Source of the DNA: Trichobilharzia regenti
Lineage: Eukaryota; Platyhelminthes; Trematoda; Strigeidida; Schistosomatidae
Direction: 5' to 3'
Length of the DNA stretch: 64,000 bases
Assembly (NCBI GenBank): GCA_944472135.2
Contig: OX235262.1
Location: forward strand, 169,321,509-169,385,508
Of the stretch, positions 33,593 through 43,429 are shown in pieces; position 1 is the stretch's first letter; each line of letters begins with the position of its first letter. The notes below the pieces were generated by a model. It did not search any database and was not told the origin of the DNA. It was given only the letters and a program-made list of their open reading frames with translations. Position numbers and translations under genes: made by a program.

Positions 33593-33863
33593 AAACAACT
33601 TTTATAGGTTTCCAGACCGTAGGTGTTACGAATTTCCTGGAATAATTTGAGCCCCCAGCCAGATTGATTCATTAAAAATTATTTAAATTAATCCCAACGT
33701 GTTAAGAAAATTAAAACAAGATTTTTCTGAACGTTTTGGATTAATCCGAATAAATCTGCTGAAGAAGCTGCGGCTTACACAGCGAAACGTTCAGAAAAAT
33801 CCTGTTTTGATTTTCTTAACACGTTGGGATTAATTTAAATAATTTATAATAAACAACTTTTAT
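33593..33863 (+). mobile_element. Small fold-back element with 13-bp target-site duplication
   Basis: AAACAACTTTTAT occurs at 33593-33605 and 33851-33863, bounding a 245-bp insert. Most of the insert is an inverted repeat: 33671-33736 and 33785-33850 are reverse complements with about three mismatches (blocks AATCCCAACGTGTTAAGAAA, GATTTTTCTGAACG). The 48-bp loop contains a hammerhead-like core (33755-33795). There is no coding capacity. It is presumably a non-autonomous element mobilised by PLE or non-LTR machinery. Confidence 0.7.
33755..33795 (+). ncRNA. Hammerhead-like core at the loop of the fold-back element
   Basis: In order: TCTG, CTGAAGA (an exact CUGANGA), one extra A, GCTG, a 9-nt loop, CAGC, GAAAC, GTT, CAGA. 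TCTG/CAGA can form stem I and GCTG/CAGC stem II. Helix III would again be the loopless ACGU, and the cleavage triplet is GTT. The same architecture appears at 33110-33153. Monomer activity is doubtful; a dimer is conceivable. Confidence 0.4.
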
Positions 33864-33869
33864 TTTTAC

Positions 33870-34085
33870 GAATTGATCACGGATTGATATCAGTTAGAAA
33901 GCCATTGAAAACCATGGAGTACTGGACAGCAGCTGTTTCGCCTAGTTTGGGAATCATCGGCAGTAAGCACCCACTGGGTTTCGAACCCAGGACCTACCGG
34001 TTACAAGCCAAGCTCCTATAGCATTCAGCCACTGGGACCCAATTCAGTGGCTAGGATGGAGTTTCCTGAAGTTCTAGTGAGTAGT
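33870..34085 (-). mobile_element. Sm-alpha-like SINE, minus copy of a head-to-head pair
   Basis: On the minus strand the tRNA-like head reads GGGTCCCAGTGGCTGAATGC with B box GGTCCTGGGTTCGAAACCC. The hammerhead region 33920-33965 has a 5-bp stem I (TACTG/CAGTA), CCGATGA (one change from CUGANGA), GAAAC and GTC, but a poor stem II. It ends TCTAACTGATATCAATCCG. It meets the divergent copy starting at about 34060. Confidence 0.8.
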
Positions 34086-34395
34086 CGTGACCAGTGACGT
34101 CCATCAGATTTCACGTATGAGGAAGGATGTCCCACCTTCGACAGTGGTTGAGGTCGTGCTAAATCACGAATTGGTAGAAATTAGGAGTCATGAGCCATTA
34201 AATCGGGTCCCAGTGGCAGAATGGCATGCAAACTTGCCTTGTAACCGGAAGGTCCTGGGTTCGAACCCTAGTGGTGGGTGCTTACTGCCGATGATTCCCT
34301 AACTGGGATAAAAAACTGCTGTCCAGTAATCCCTGTGGCTGGTTCTCAATGATTCTCTAACTGATATCAATCCTTGATCAACTCGTAAAACCAAA
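34060..34395 (+). mobile_element. Sm-alpha-like SINE, plus copy of a head-to-head pair
   Basis: The leader contains GAAGTTCTAGTGAGTAG and CACGAATTGGTAGAAATTAG. The tRNA-like head at about 34204-34275 has GGGTCCCAGTGGCAGAATGG (A box) and GGGTTCGAACCCTAG (B box). The hammerhead that follows is damaged (CCGATGA kept; the GAAAC box reads AAAAAC). The 3' part reads TCTCTAACTGATATCAATCC. The open frame across it (34087-34302) is chance. Confidence 0.85.
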
Positions 34396-34399
34396 AGTA

Positions 34400-34823
34400 G
34401 CCCATACAAACCAAACTATATAAAATAAGCAACTTTTAGCTAAATAATCCTCCATGAGGAGATTGAATAAATATGAGATTAAAAATCATTTTTCATAAGG
34501 GTTCATCAAGAATCTGTTAGACGCACCTTCGAAAAGCTTCACATCTAAGAAATACCACTATGCTTACATTATGTAGAGATGGTAGCTAATTATAGTAAAC
34601 TGCTCAGTCACTACAGACGTTTTCAAGAGTCACTGTGTGGGGATGCAGTTTGTTTTAAGCTTGGTCGCTAGTTGATGAGAGCTTAAAAACTGTTGAAAAC
34701 CAGAGAGTACTGGATACCTCCTGGTAAAATTCTAGACATATCAAACCCCTGCAGGGAGCTGTTATTTCTCCTTTTCTGTTTTTGAACTTCTTCTGACATG
34801 ATTTGCCCCACTGCGATGAAGCC
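34400..34823. other. Unassigned DNA before the PLE pair
   Basis: No family was recognised. The minus frame 34683-35015 mostly overlaps the PLE inverted arm and is not considered a gene. Confidence 0.35.
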
Positions 34824-35436
34824 AATTTTCAAAGGAATGGATACTGAAAAAAGAGTACTCTTTTCGATAACTTCATCATCAGGCTTTACCGCTATATATA
34901 CATTATAGTGAAAGAATGATTGAGTGTTGTGAGCAACATTAATGTTGTTTAAATAACATCGAATCAATGATATTGATAGATTACAGCTCAATGCCATCAA
35001 CATAACAATACACACTGAATATCGGAAAAATTAGGAAAGAATTTATAACCTCTACTGTAGGCCAGCCAGGGAAGTAGTAGTGGCCAGCTAAACTTGCTTC
35101 TTTTGCACACAAAACACTGGTTGTTTCACGTGAATTGTTATAGCCTCTGCTGTTTATAACATTCGGTACCTGGATGTTCTTGACTATTTATTTGTTACCC
35201 GGTAGATGATAGAGAAGGACTCTTCAATACTGGCTTTGTGGCCGGTCTAGACCAGGTGGTTTAATATCGAACTGTTGATGGTTCCCACTACACCTTTTCT
35301 TAACCATCCTGGGAGATATTCTTGAGCACGGAATATCAAGTTCCTAGAGCAGTGGTCGATCTAATTCGCTCCACAAGCTCAGTTGAATTGGTGGATACAA
35401 TTTGAAGTGGCTCGTCTAAGTACTTCATCTTTCAGT
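34824..35436. repeat. Left arm of a large inverted repeat (partner 38745-39391)
   Basis: This is the reverse complement of 38745-39391 with many long exact blocks, for example ATCTCCCAGGATGGTTAAGA and AAACAACCAGTGTTTTGTGT read on the right arm. It covers the PLE nuclease and tail. The arms are about 3.3 kb apart. Confidence 0.85.
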
Positions 35437-36500
35437 CGAGGTAGCACGATCGGTCGTGTAGACAATATGACGTGTAGTTCGCCAGCATTAAACGCGCTTC
35501 GAATTGATTTTCTTAATTTCCTCGTAATTATCTCACTTGGTATATCTTCCTTGTATTGTACTCGTATATAAAGAGGCTTCTTGTTTACATATAGTGGGTT
35601 GTCTTTTTCCGCATTCTTTGTCATGTGTTTCTCGATAAATTTTTCGGGATAGCTATTTTCTATCAAAGTATCATATACAATGCCTAATTCATCTTCAATT
35701 ACCTCTTCTGAGCATATAGCTCTAACTCTGTGGCTGAGGGTCTTTTCTAAATTTCTTTTATGCTTGAAAGGAACGAAGCTGTGAAAATGTGTATATTGTT
35801 CTGTCCATGTGCTTTACCCACTCAAATTTCTTTTTATATTACCATCTAGTCTTCTTGTAAGAAGGACATCTACGAAGGCAGTTCTGTTTTGGGATTCTTC
35901 TCCACATGTGAATTTCATAGCAGAGTGTAATTCGTTGAAGTGAGTTTTTATTTTATTCTTATCCAAATCATTATCGTAAAGAATGAAGGTGTCATCCATA
36001 TACCGACAATAAAATGAGCATTTTCTGATAAGGTTGTTCAGAGGTCTATTTCCTAGCTTACTTGGGAAGAAATCAGCTAACATAGGATCCAATGGGGAGC
36101 ATATCGCCCACCCCGTCCACTTGCCTGTAAAGCGTGCCGTCAAATTTGAAGTTTACATTCATGGTACACCTTTATAACAATTCTTTTAGGATTTCAGGAT
36201 GGATGTCAATGTCTATCGACTGATTATCCACTTATTCACATATGTAGTTAACTGTTTCTACTAGAGGTACATTTGTGAATATAGATGTTACATCCAGAGA
36301 TATCATGGTTTTGTCCTTGACATTAATATCTTTGATTTTGTCTACGAATTCAAATACAACTTTGACGCTATATTTCTCTACCTTATCATGCAAAGGTTTG
36401 AGAATATTTACTAACCATCTAGCTAGAGCTCGGTAGGGCGCATTTTGCATATCAAGTATTTTTGTCTTAATGGTACCCTCGGTTTATGCACTCTAGGTTG
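34824..36500 (-). pseudogene. Penelope-like element, RT plus linker plus GIY-YIG (left member of an inverted pair)
   Basis: Reading leftwards: GQPRVH (near 36500) and MQNAPYRALARWLVNILKPL are RT fingers; MISLDVTSIFTNVPLVETV (36250-36310) holds the first catalytic Asp. The frame 36143-35814 has a frameshifted GVAMGSP region, FYCRYMDDTF (the Asp pair) and TAFVDVLLTRRLDG. The frame 35666-35379 has the linker SYPEKFIEKHMTKN and KKPLYIRVQYKED. The GIY-YIG part (35380-35040) is decayed but ends with LCAKEAS-like sequence. The 3' UTR ends in the ACTTCATCATCAGGC / ACTCTTTTCGATAA tail motif near 34850-34880. Frameshifts disable it. Confidence 0.85.
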
Positions 36501-36744
36501 ACCATAAAATTTTCACCGATGTACATATGTAATTGAAAAATAACAAGCTGATATTTGTTTACATTCTGAATCAAGATAAACAGAGTCTTAATAATGATTT
36601 ATTTAATGATGATAAGATGTGTTTCATGTGGTTAGCAGGCGTGTAAGATGACATGACTGTGAACACATGCTGTCAGTAGTATGGTTGATCAGTTGTGTAA
36701 ATTATTTCTATAAAATCAAGTTTTCCTTATGAGTGATGTGGTAT

Positions 36745-38010
36745 TATTATTATTATTGTTCCCTTGGGTTCCTAGTGGAACATAGGGCTTCAACTGCACG
36801 TCTCCATTTTCTTCTGTCTTCTGCTATACTTTTCGCCTGCATCCATGTTAATCCATATTCTTTCAACTCCTCTTCACACGATCTCCTCCATGTCACCCTT
36901 GGACGTCCCACACGCCGCTTCCGTTTCGGGTTCCACTCGAGGGCTTGACGCTCGATGTTACACAGCGGTCTCCTCAGCGAGTGTCCGATCCATCTCCACT
37001 TTCTCCTGCATATTTGTTGGTTGGCGATTGGTTCTTGCCTTGTTTGTTCCCATAATTCCTTGTTGGTGATTCTTTCCGGCCCTCTGATCTTCAGTATTGA
37101 ACGAAGACAGTTGTTAATAAAGGTCTGCAGCCTTGTGGAAATATTCTTTGTGACCCGCCCGTCAAGTTTCTGATCCGTATAGAAGAACTGACTTGACGTT
37201 TGTATTGAAAATCCGACTGAATTTTGTTGTTGATACTGGCTGAGTGACGAAGATTTCCAGATTGATTTCAGGCTGATGAATGTGTTTCTCACCTTCCCGA
37301 TTCTCGATTTGACATCCTCGTCCGCTCCTCCTGTAGTTGAGACAATGCTCCCTAGATAAGTGAATGAAGTAGCCTCTTTCAAATCCCTCCCGTTGATGGT
37401 GATTGACGTCGGATGTTGTTGCTGTTGTTGGTTGGTTATTTTCATAACCTCCGTCTTGTCTATGTTTACCTGGAGTCCTGTCTTTGCTGCTTCTTCGACC
37501 TGTTTGTCGGTTTTCGCTTGTAAGTCTTCGATTGTGTGTGACATCAAACATAAATCATCGACGCGCGAAATCCAGGTCTTCTAGGTTCTTCGCGTTGGTC
37601 CAGGATATTCCTGTCTTCTCGTTTCCCGCTGTCTGACGCATAATCCGCTCAGTCCACCACAATTAGGAATATCATCGCGGGTGATAATAAGCACCCTTGT
37701 CTGACTCCTGTGTTTACTCCAAACGCCTCGCTGAGTCTTCCGTTGTGGATCACTTGGCAGGTGCCGTTGTCGTACAACTGTTGAATAAGGTTGATGAATA
37801 TTTGGGATACGCCATAGTACTGGAGTAATTTCCAAATTACTTCATGATCAACGCTGTCGAAGGCCTTCTCAAAGTCTATAAAGTTGAGGTACAGGTTTGA
37901 TTGCCATTCCATGCTTTGTTCGATGATGATGATGATGCGTAGAGTTGCAATTTGGTCAGTACATGATTTGCCTGGTATACTCAGATATTTTTGGACGCGC
38001 ATTGTCAACT
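36745..38010 (-). pseudogene. RTE/SR2-like retrotransposon, best-preserved 3' half
   Basis: From right to left: SCTDQIATLRIII and YLNFIDFEKAFDSVDHEVIW (first catalytic Asp) in 38008-37649, then VNTGVRQGCLLSP. The catalytic box near 37565 has 4 extra bases between the Ala codon and the Asp pair, shifting the frame. The 264-codon frame 37547-36753 then runs uninterrupted through the thumb (LQVNIDKTEVMKITNQQQQQ, TITINGRDLKEATSFTYLGS) to the C terminus WRRAVEALCSTRNPREQ. The 3' end is AATAATAATAATA. The copy is 5'-truncated, with no endonuclease. Confidence 0.9.
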
Positions 38011-38394
38011 GTCCAGGTCAGAAAAGATCCTGAACCTATTGCTGTTGTCAAAAAGCTAATCTTTGCCTCAGAATACTATTTGAGGTAATCAACGCCAAAA
38101 TATTAGAAAAACACAGATTGGCAATTAGAGGATTGTTTATTTCTTCACTAACACTAAATCACGACTACAGAGTTACTCAGCTCAAAGGGTTCTGAGGCAG
38201 TAATTAGTTTTCTACAACATCGATACGTTCAGGATATTTTCTGGTTTGATGGTTTTTCTCCAGTCCCTTGCCAAACAGTTCAAGATTTGGCCATGGCCGC
38301 ATTATAATATTGTTGCTAATATTTGCACCAGAAGTACTGTGTGCAATGAAGCTATTATCATTAAATGTTTGTTTAAATCAACTCTTGAAAATTA

Positions 38395-38580
38395 ATCCAA
38401 TGATCGCCAGTCACTGGTTACAGGATGGAGTAGCCTGGAGTTCTAGTGAGAAACTGTCACCAGCAGGGTTCACTATCTTGATCGACAACAAAAATACATA
38501 CCAATATCATTGGCTAGTAGTCCTGTCAAAACAGCGAATTGGTAGAAGTTGGAATTCACATTGATAAATAACGGATCATA
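38395..38580 (+). mobile_element. Sm-alpha-like SINE leader fragment (3'-truncated)
   Basis: It contains CCTGGAGTTCTAGTGAGAAA, TCACCAGCAGGGTT and GCGAATTGGTAGAAGTTGGA in the order found in the leader of the copies at 34060 and 22365, but stops before the tRNA-like head and hammerhead. Confidence 0.6.
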
Positions 38581-38744
38581 CTCAGATTGTAACATTTAAT
38601 AAGTGCATAAAATTATAAAAACAACCATATGTTTACATAGATGCATGGCTAGGAGAGTAGAAAAGAATTCTTCTGTCACTGTTGACATGAATCCTCTACA
38701 TAAATGATTACCGTTCAGAGGTGATATATGAAGTTAAATAATTA

Positions 38745-39391
38745 CGAACAAGTAAACCAAGATGAAATAACTAGACTAGCCACTTCCAATTGTGTCTACC
38801 GATTCAGCTGCACTTGTGATGAAGCGAATTAGATCGACCACTGCTCTAGGAACTTGATATTTCGGGCTCAAGAATATCTCCCAGGATGGTTAAGAAAAGG
38901 TGTAGTGGGAACCATCAACAGTTCGATATTAAACCACCTGGTCTAGACCGGCCACAAAGCCAGTATTGAAGAGTCCTTCTCTATCATCTACCGGGTAACA
39001 AATAAATAGTCAAGAACATCCAGGTACCGAATGTTATAAACAGCAGAGGCTATAACAATTCACGTGAAACAACCAGTGTTTTGTGTGCAAAAGAAGCAAG
39101 TTTAGCTGGCCACTACTACTTCCCTGGCTGGCCTACAGTAGAGGTTATAAATTCATGATTTCGTATTATTACGTTTCCTAATTTTTCTGACATCCAGTTT
39201 ACCATTATGTTGATGCTGTTGAACTGTAATTCATTGATATTACTGATTCGATGTCATTTTACCAACATTAATGTTGCTCACAACACTAAATCATTCATTC
39301 ACTATAATGTATGTATAATTGTAGAGCCTGATGATGAAGTTATCGAAAAGAGTATTCTTTAAATAATCATAAGCCATTCTTTTGAAATTCG
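38745..39391 (+). pseudogene. PLE GIY-YIG and tail (right member of the inverted pair)
   Basis: The plus strand carries CVYRFSCTCDEAN near 38800, a damaged nuclease start, then SRISPRMVKKRCSG-type readings in other frames, the C-terminal CAKEASLAGHYYFPGW, and the UTR ending CCTGATGATGAAGTTATCGA with AAAGAG (39328-39352). It mirrors 34824-35436. The RT part is absent on this side. Confidence 0.75.
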
Positions 39392-39439
39392 ATTCAAAGA
39401 ACTTATAATACCGATAAGCTGCAGGTTATATTTTTTCAA

Positions 39440-40045
39440 CACAATGCGTTGTGATTCCGAAACTAAAGGATGAAGCAAGTAGTCTTGCCATCACTCCTTG
39501 TACCTATCAGTTCAACTCCTCTTGTGGAGCCACTTATATTGGCCATTGCTATAATAACCATTGTAGTTAAACCATGAACAGTTCTGTATTAGATCACGTT
39601 GTTCAAACATTCCACAAAGCTATCTGGCACTGAAGGGTTTTTCTCTATATCACCTATCGTGTATCGAATAAATTAGCAAACGCCTCTAGATACTGAACAC
39701 TCCCAACAGAAAACACCATTGAAATGTACTCAAATCAGTTGGAGCTCTGTATGCAAAAGAATCAGGTACAGACCGCCACTATTTCTACCCCGGCCTCTTT
39801 TCTAACCCATAAATTCATTAATTTTGTGTCACTCCTATTAGTTTACTTTGTATTCAATCAGTTCAGTGTTATATGTGATGCATATTATCTCTCTCTTTCT
39901 GAAGATTTTCGCATGTAATCTATCAACATTGATTGCTTCAGAGTAATATGAAACAGCAATAATGTTGTTAGCAACAATTTTTCTTCGGCTATTATCGTCA
40001 TTTAAATATTGAAGCTGATGAAGAGTTTGTCGCAAAGAGCATTAA
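39440..40045 (+). pseudogene. PLE linker end, GIY-YIG and tail, third local copy
   Basis: PCTYQFNSSCGATYIGHCYN (39513-39570) is a recognisable nuclease start with the YIG motif. A deleted middle is followed by NQLELCMQKNQ (39735-39770), equivalent to NPDLCIQKKF. The UTR has AACAGCAATAATGTTGTTAG and ends GAAGCTGATGAAGAGTTTGT near 40010-40035. It lies directly after the inverted pair in tandem orientation. Confidence 0.75.
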
Positions 40046-40580
40046 TTTTATGGCGATTAATCTGGCATATCCTTCTTTTTTAAAGTGGCGCCACCCGTTT
40101 TATCTGGTGCGCTTCAATAAACAGGCCAAATTAACTAGCATGATTTCAAAGCAATCTGAAAATATACGTTAAACTTTTGAAATTACCGCCTTGTCTTACC
40201 CACCGCATTGCACAGATATCAGTATCATAGGAGTGCACCAAATGTAACGCAGATCAGGAATAGAATGTCAATGATTATATATGTATATCAGAAAAGAATT
40301 TTTAGCGCAAAATTTCACTTAAAAATCCTATAGAAAGCCAGCTGTCTTTAAACTACCGTAGCAACAAACCATGGCGCTACGATTGGAATGGACGTGCAAT
40401 AAACCCACTCTTCTTCCTTCATGAATCAGTATTTCATTGAATCCATTTTATCTGAATTCAGCTGTATGACATGAAATATCTCTTTCCTATATTTATGTAA
40501 CATTTTTGCACCGATAGTGTTAAAACACAATCCTACGCATTGGACACATTTACAGACTAAACTTTTATAAATTATATATC
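40046..40580. other. Unassigned AT-rich DNA
   Basis: No element was recognised between the PLE tail and the CR1 start. Confidence 0.35.
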
Positions 40581-40584
40581 TTTA

Positions 40585-41760
40585 TAGGGTGAATGCAGTA
40601 CACTGTATACAAAGGCAAATCCTCATCTGCTGTGCTCACTGAAGCTGGTGTCCGCCGCCAAGGTGATGTACTCTCCCCACTTCTCTTTTCTTTATTTCGA
40701 AATGACTTACCATCTTCAAATGACAATAATTTTGTCAAATATGCTGATGACCCAACTGTATCTTTGCCTGTCAAATGTCAAAGTGACTGCTCCAAACTAA
40801 ATGGCTTTTTATCAGAAGTCAGCCAATGGTCCAAGGAAAACGGTCTAACCTTAAATCCCTGTAAGTGCCAAACGGTCAATTTCATCTTTAGGCATAAATC
40901 TGACCTAAACACAAACTGGCTAGCACTCACGAGGTGTGCAATATAGATGGCACTGAAATATAGACCGAGTCAGAAATTAAATATCTTCGCGTCATTCTAC
41001 CTGCTGATCTTTCCTCGTCGTCTCATATCTTGATGATTTCTAAGAAAATATTCCGTCTTACCTTCTACATCAAGAAGTTAACACATTCTGATATAACCCA
41101 ACCCTTACTCCTACAATTCGTTAACTCTCGCATTCTGCCTATTATTCTCTATTGTTCACCCTTAGTTTTTCCTGGGCTACTGAAGAAAGACTATACCTTA
41201 TTACGCAGGATGTTAAAGGTTGTCAGCAGGGTAAGCAATGTGCCACTTAACCAGCTTGTTAATATTCTGGTTGACAGGTACATGGACTCATGTGAAAAAT
41301 GGGCTAAATTCATTTTATCTAACTCACAACACCCTCTTCATTCACAATTCTCCCCTTGTATCTCACCAGATAAAACCAAAAGCCTATACAGAAAACTATA
41401 TACTCGCACTAGCAAGTACAAAAACTCAACCATGCCCTACTTAGCTCGTGTTCTGTCCGTTAAAGAAAGCATCTGGCGTGAAATTCATGACTTATTAAAT
41501 AGTCAGTAGGACAACTGGATCTCGTCTTTCCAACTCGTATCATTTATTGTTACAATGTTTTCTTTCTTTTTCTTTTCTCTTTTTTTCTCTGTTATGTGCT
41601 GCTTTGTTTCTTTCTTCCTTACAAACTCTATTTAAAGCGTCCTTCTTCGTTCTTTCACACTCCTTCTTCTTCAGGTTCTACAAGGATACGTCCATGATTA
41701 TTAGAACACAAACAGCCAGTGTGTATAAGCAAATGAAAATTATATAAGAAACTGTACTTG
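40585..41760 (+). pseudogene. CR1-like retrotransposon, relatively well-preserved 3' half
   Basis: The frame 40593-40946 carries MQYTVYKGKSS, GDVLSPLLFSLFRNDLP (RT domain B), VKYADDPTVSLPV (Asp-Asp box, with Pro after it instead of Leu), and then SKENGLTLNPCKCQTVNF. After a frameshift and stops near 40950-41030, the frame 41030-41509 carries SKKIFRLTFYIKKLTHSD, ILYCSPLVFPGLLKKD, LTHNTLFIHN in the shadow frame and the true LSNSQHPLHSQFSPCISP, ending YLARVLSVKE and HDLLNSQ. The 3' UTR continues to about 41760. It is 5'-truncated at 40585. Confidence 0.88.
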
Positions 41761-41939
41761 GGTAAGACGAAGTGATATTCCGTTAGTCAATTTAATGTAT
41801 GTAAAAGGCACAGTCATTCAGAATATAAGATAAAATGTATATAAACAACTGGGCAGCATACTAATGTATTTATAGTCAGCAGAATACAATTTGCATTTGG
41901 TGGGGGGGGTTAGAAGTTGGTGAGTGGTATGAATGATAT

Positions 41940-42190
41940 ATGATCACATGTTTGATCACCAGTTGTCAACGGTTAGAGAAACATTGGAAAACTTAAAAGT
42001 ACTAGACAACTGTTTCGTCCTCGTACTTGGAACTCTTCAGTAGTACACACTCACCGGGACAAGAACCTTGGATCTCTAGTTACAAGGCAAGGTCGTGTAC
42101 CATTTAGTCACAGTTGGACGTAACCTAATGGCCAGCCCATGGATTCCAATTTCTGCCAGTTCACGATGTATCGTTGCCTCAAAATACGTA
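41940..42190 (-). mobile_element. Sm-alpha-like SINE with intact-looking hammerhead
   Basis: On the minus strand: leader CGTGAACTGGCAGAAATTGG, tRNA-like head GTCCAACTGTGACTAAATGG with weakened B box AAGGTTCTTGTCCC, hammerhead at 41999-42046, and 3' part TCTCTAACCGTTGACAACTG followed by TGATCAAACATGTGATC. The pol III boxes have decayed more than the ribozyme. Confidence 0.8.
41999..42046 (-). ncRNA. Hammerhead ribozyme (type I, minimal helix III), near-consensus
   Basis: Read 5' to 3' on the minus strand: GTACTA (stem I), CTGAAGA (CUGANGA core), GTTCC, an 8-nt loop, GGAC (stem II with one bulged U), GAAA (core), C-AGTT-G (helix III of A-U and C-G pairs with a 4-nt loop), then the TC that completes a GUC cleavage site, and TAGTAC (stem I). 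All classical core positions are present. Cleavage would fall after the C at 42005. Such ribozymes are known in the schistosome Sm-alpha repeat; activity is inferred. Confidence 0.65.
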
Positions 42191-42194
42191 CAAA

Positions 42195-43425
42195 CAAATA
42201 TCAACTAATGGGGAACACTAAATGTAAGTTCAAGGGCAGAAAGCTAACAGGTATAATGATAAAATAAAGAGATTGAATTGCGAAGTGTAATCAAAAACTA
42301 GAGGGTTGGTGAATCTTAATGATAATGATGGAGTGAGGTATTCCAGGTGAAAACGAATAAAAAAGGCATAATCTGACATGAAAAAATGAGATGATTATAT
42401 TCCTGACGACTTTATAGCAGGCCAAAGTATACAAATTGGATGAATATGTACTTTTTGCAAAAATAAGTCAGATTTTTCCTGAATAATTTCTATAGCTAGG
42501 AGAAATTATCGTGTGCCACTGAGCAGATTGTTTGGTACTCGACATACAACCGTTAATGAATCATCTATTTTAATTCAGAGTTCACTTTCCACTAGGTGAG
42601 ATAAAATGGTACTATTTACTGATTTGATTACTCGTTTTCTAGGCCCAGCAGGAATGTATTCGAGAGTATGCAAAGCTGAATCCCTCTGAGTTCCTTTTTA
42701 TATAATTTCCTTTAAATGAGCGGCTAAATTTTCACGCACACACGCACACATGGATGTGGCCATCTTCCATAATTTATTGCAGTGTGTCATTGTCAGTCTG
42801 GTAGAGAATTGGTTTGCAGTACTGAAAGTTCTTTCAACTGATCTCATCAATCTACAGCTCAATATCTATCATTGGATTCGTCAACATTTCTTCTTCAGTT
42901 GTACTTTTGAATTTAAAAAAAAATAATCATCAGCTTAAATATAATCACACTTTTAACTACTTCTTCAGTGAAAGTTTAACAGTCCTAAGCCAGTTCTTAT
43001 GGGCAGCTACCTGTTTGTATCATACAGACACATACTAATTTCTAAGATCAAAAGTGGACATTGTAGGTTGTCAGATTTCTAGAATTCAGTTGTTTAACCT
43101 TGATATCTATTCCATCTACTTCTGCTGCAGTAATTAAAGTATTTCCGTTTTTGATGAAAAGCTGTTGAGCTCACACTTACATCATAAGTGATTGCTAAAA
43201 CAAATGGATTGTTGCTGGAAATATATTCAACATCAATTTGTTTTTAATCAATCTTGAAGAATGCAAGTAAGTGTATATTGTCGAATTTAAATGATATGCA
43301 ACATCCTGGCAAATCAACTATTTTAATCAAAATTAACTTCTAATTCTAATACATCTTCCGGTAAGGTTTAATTGTTCAAATCTGTCCTACGATTTATCAA
43401 TTTCACAAAATAGAAATGAAATAAT
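42195..43425. other. Unassigned AT-rich DNA
   Basis: No coding family or SINE head was recognised. Small A-rich runs (42909-42920) and a CACA-rich spot near 42735 are the only simple features. Confidence 0.35.
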
Positions 43426-43429
43426 TCCA

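Noticed and set aside
34204..34275. tRNA gene
   Set aside because: A and B boxes are present but the sequence repeats many times with a SINE body and decayed stems; it is a tRNA-derived SINE head.
36733..37173. Plus-strand open frames
   Set aside because: Antisense shadows of the minus-strand RTE C-terminal frame at 36753-37547.
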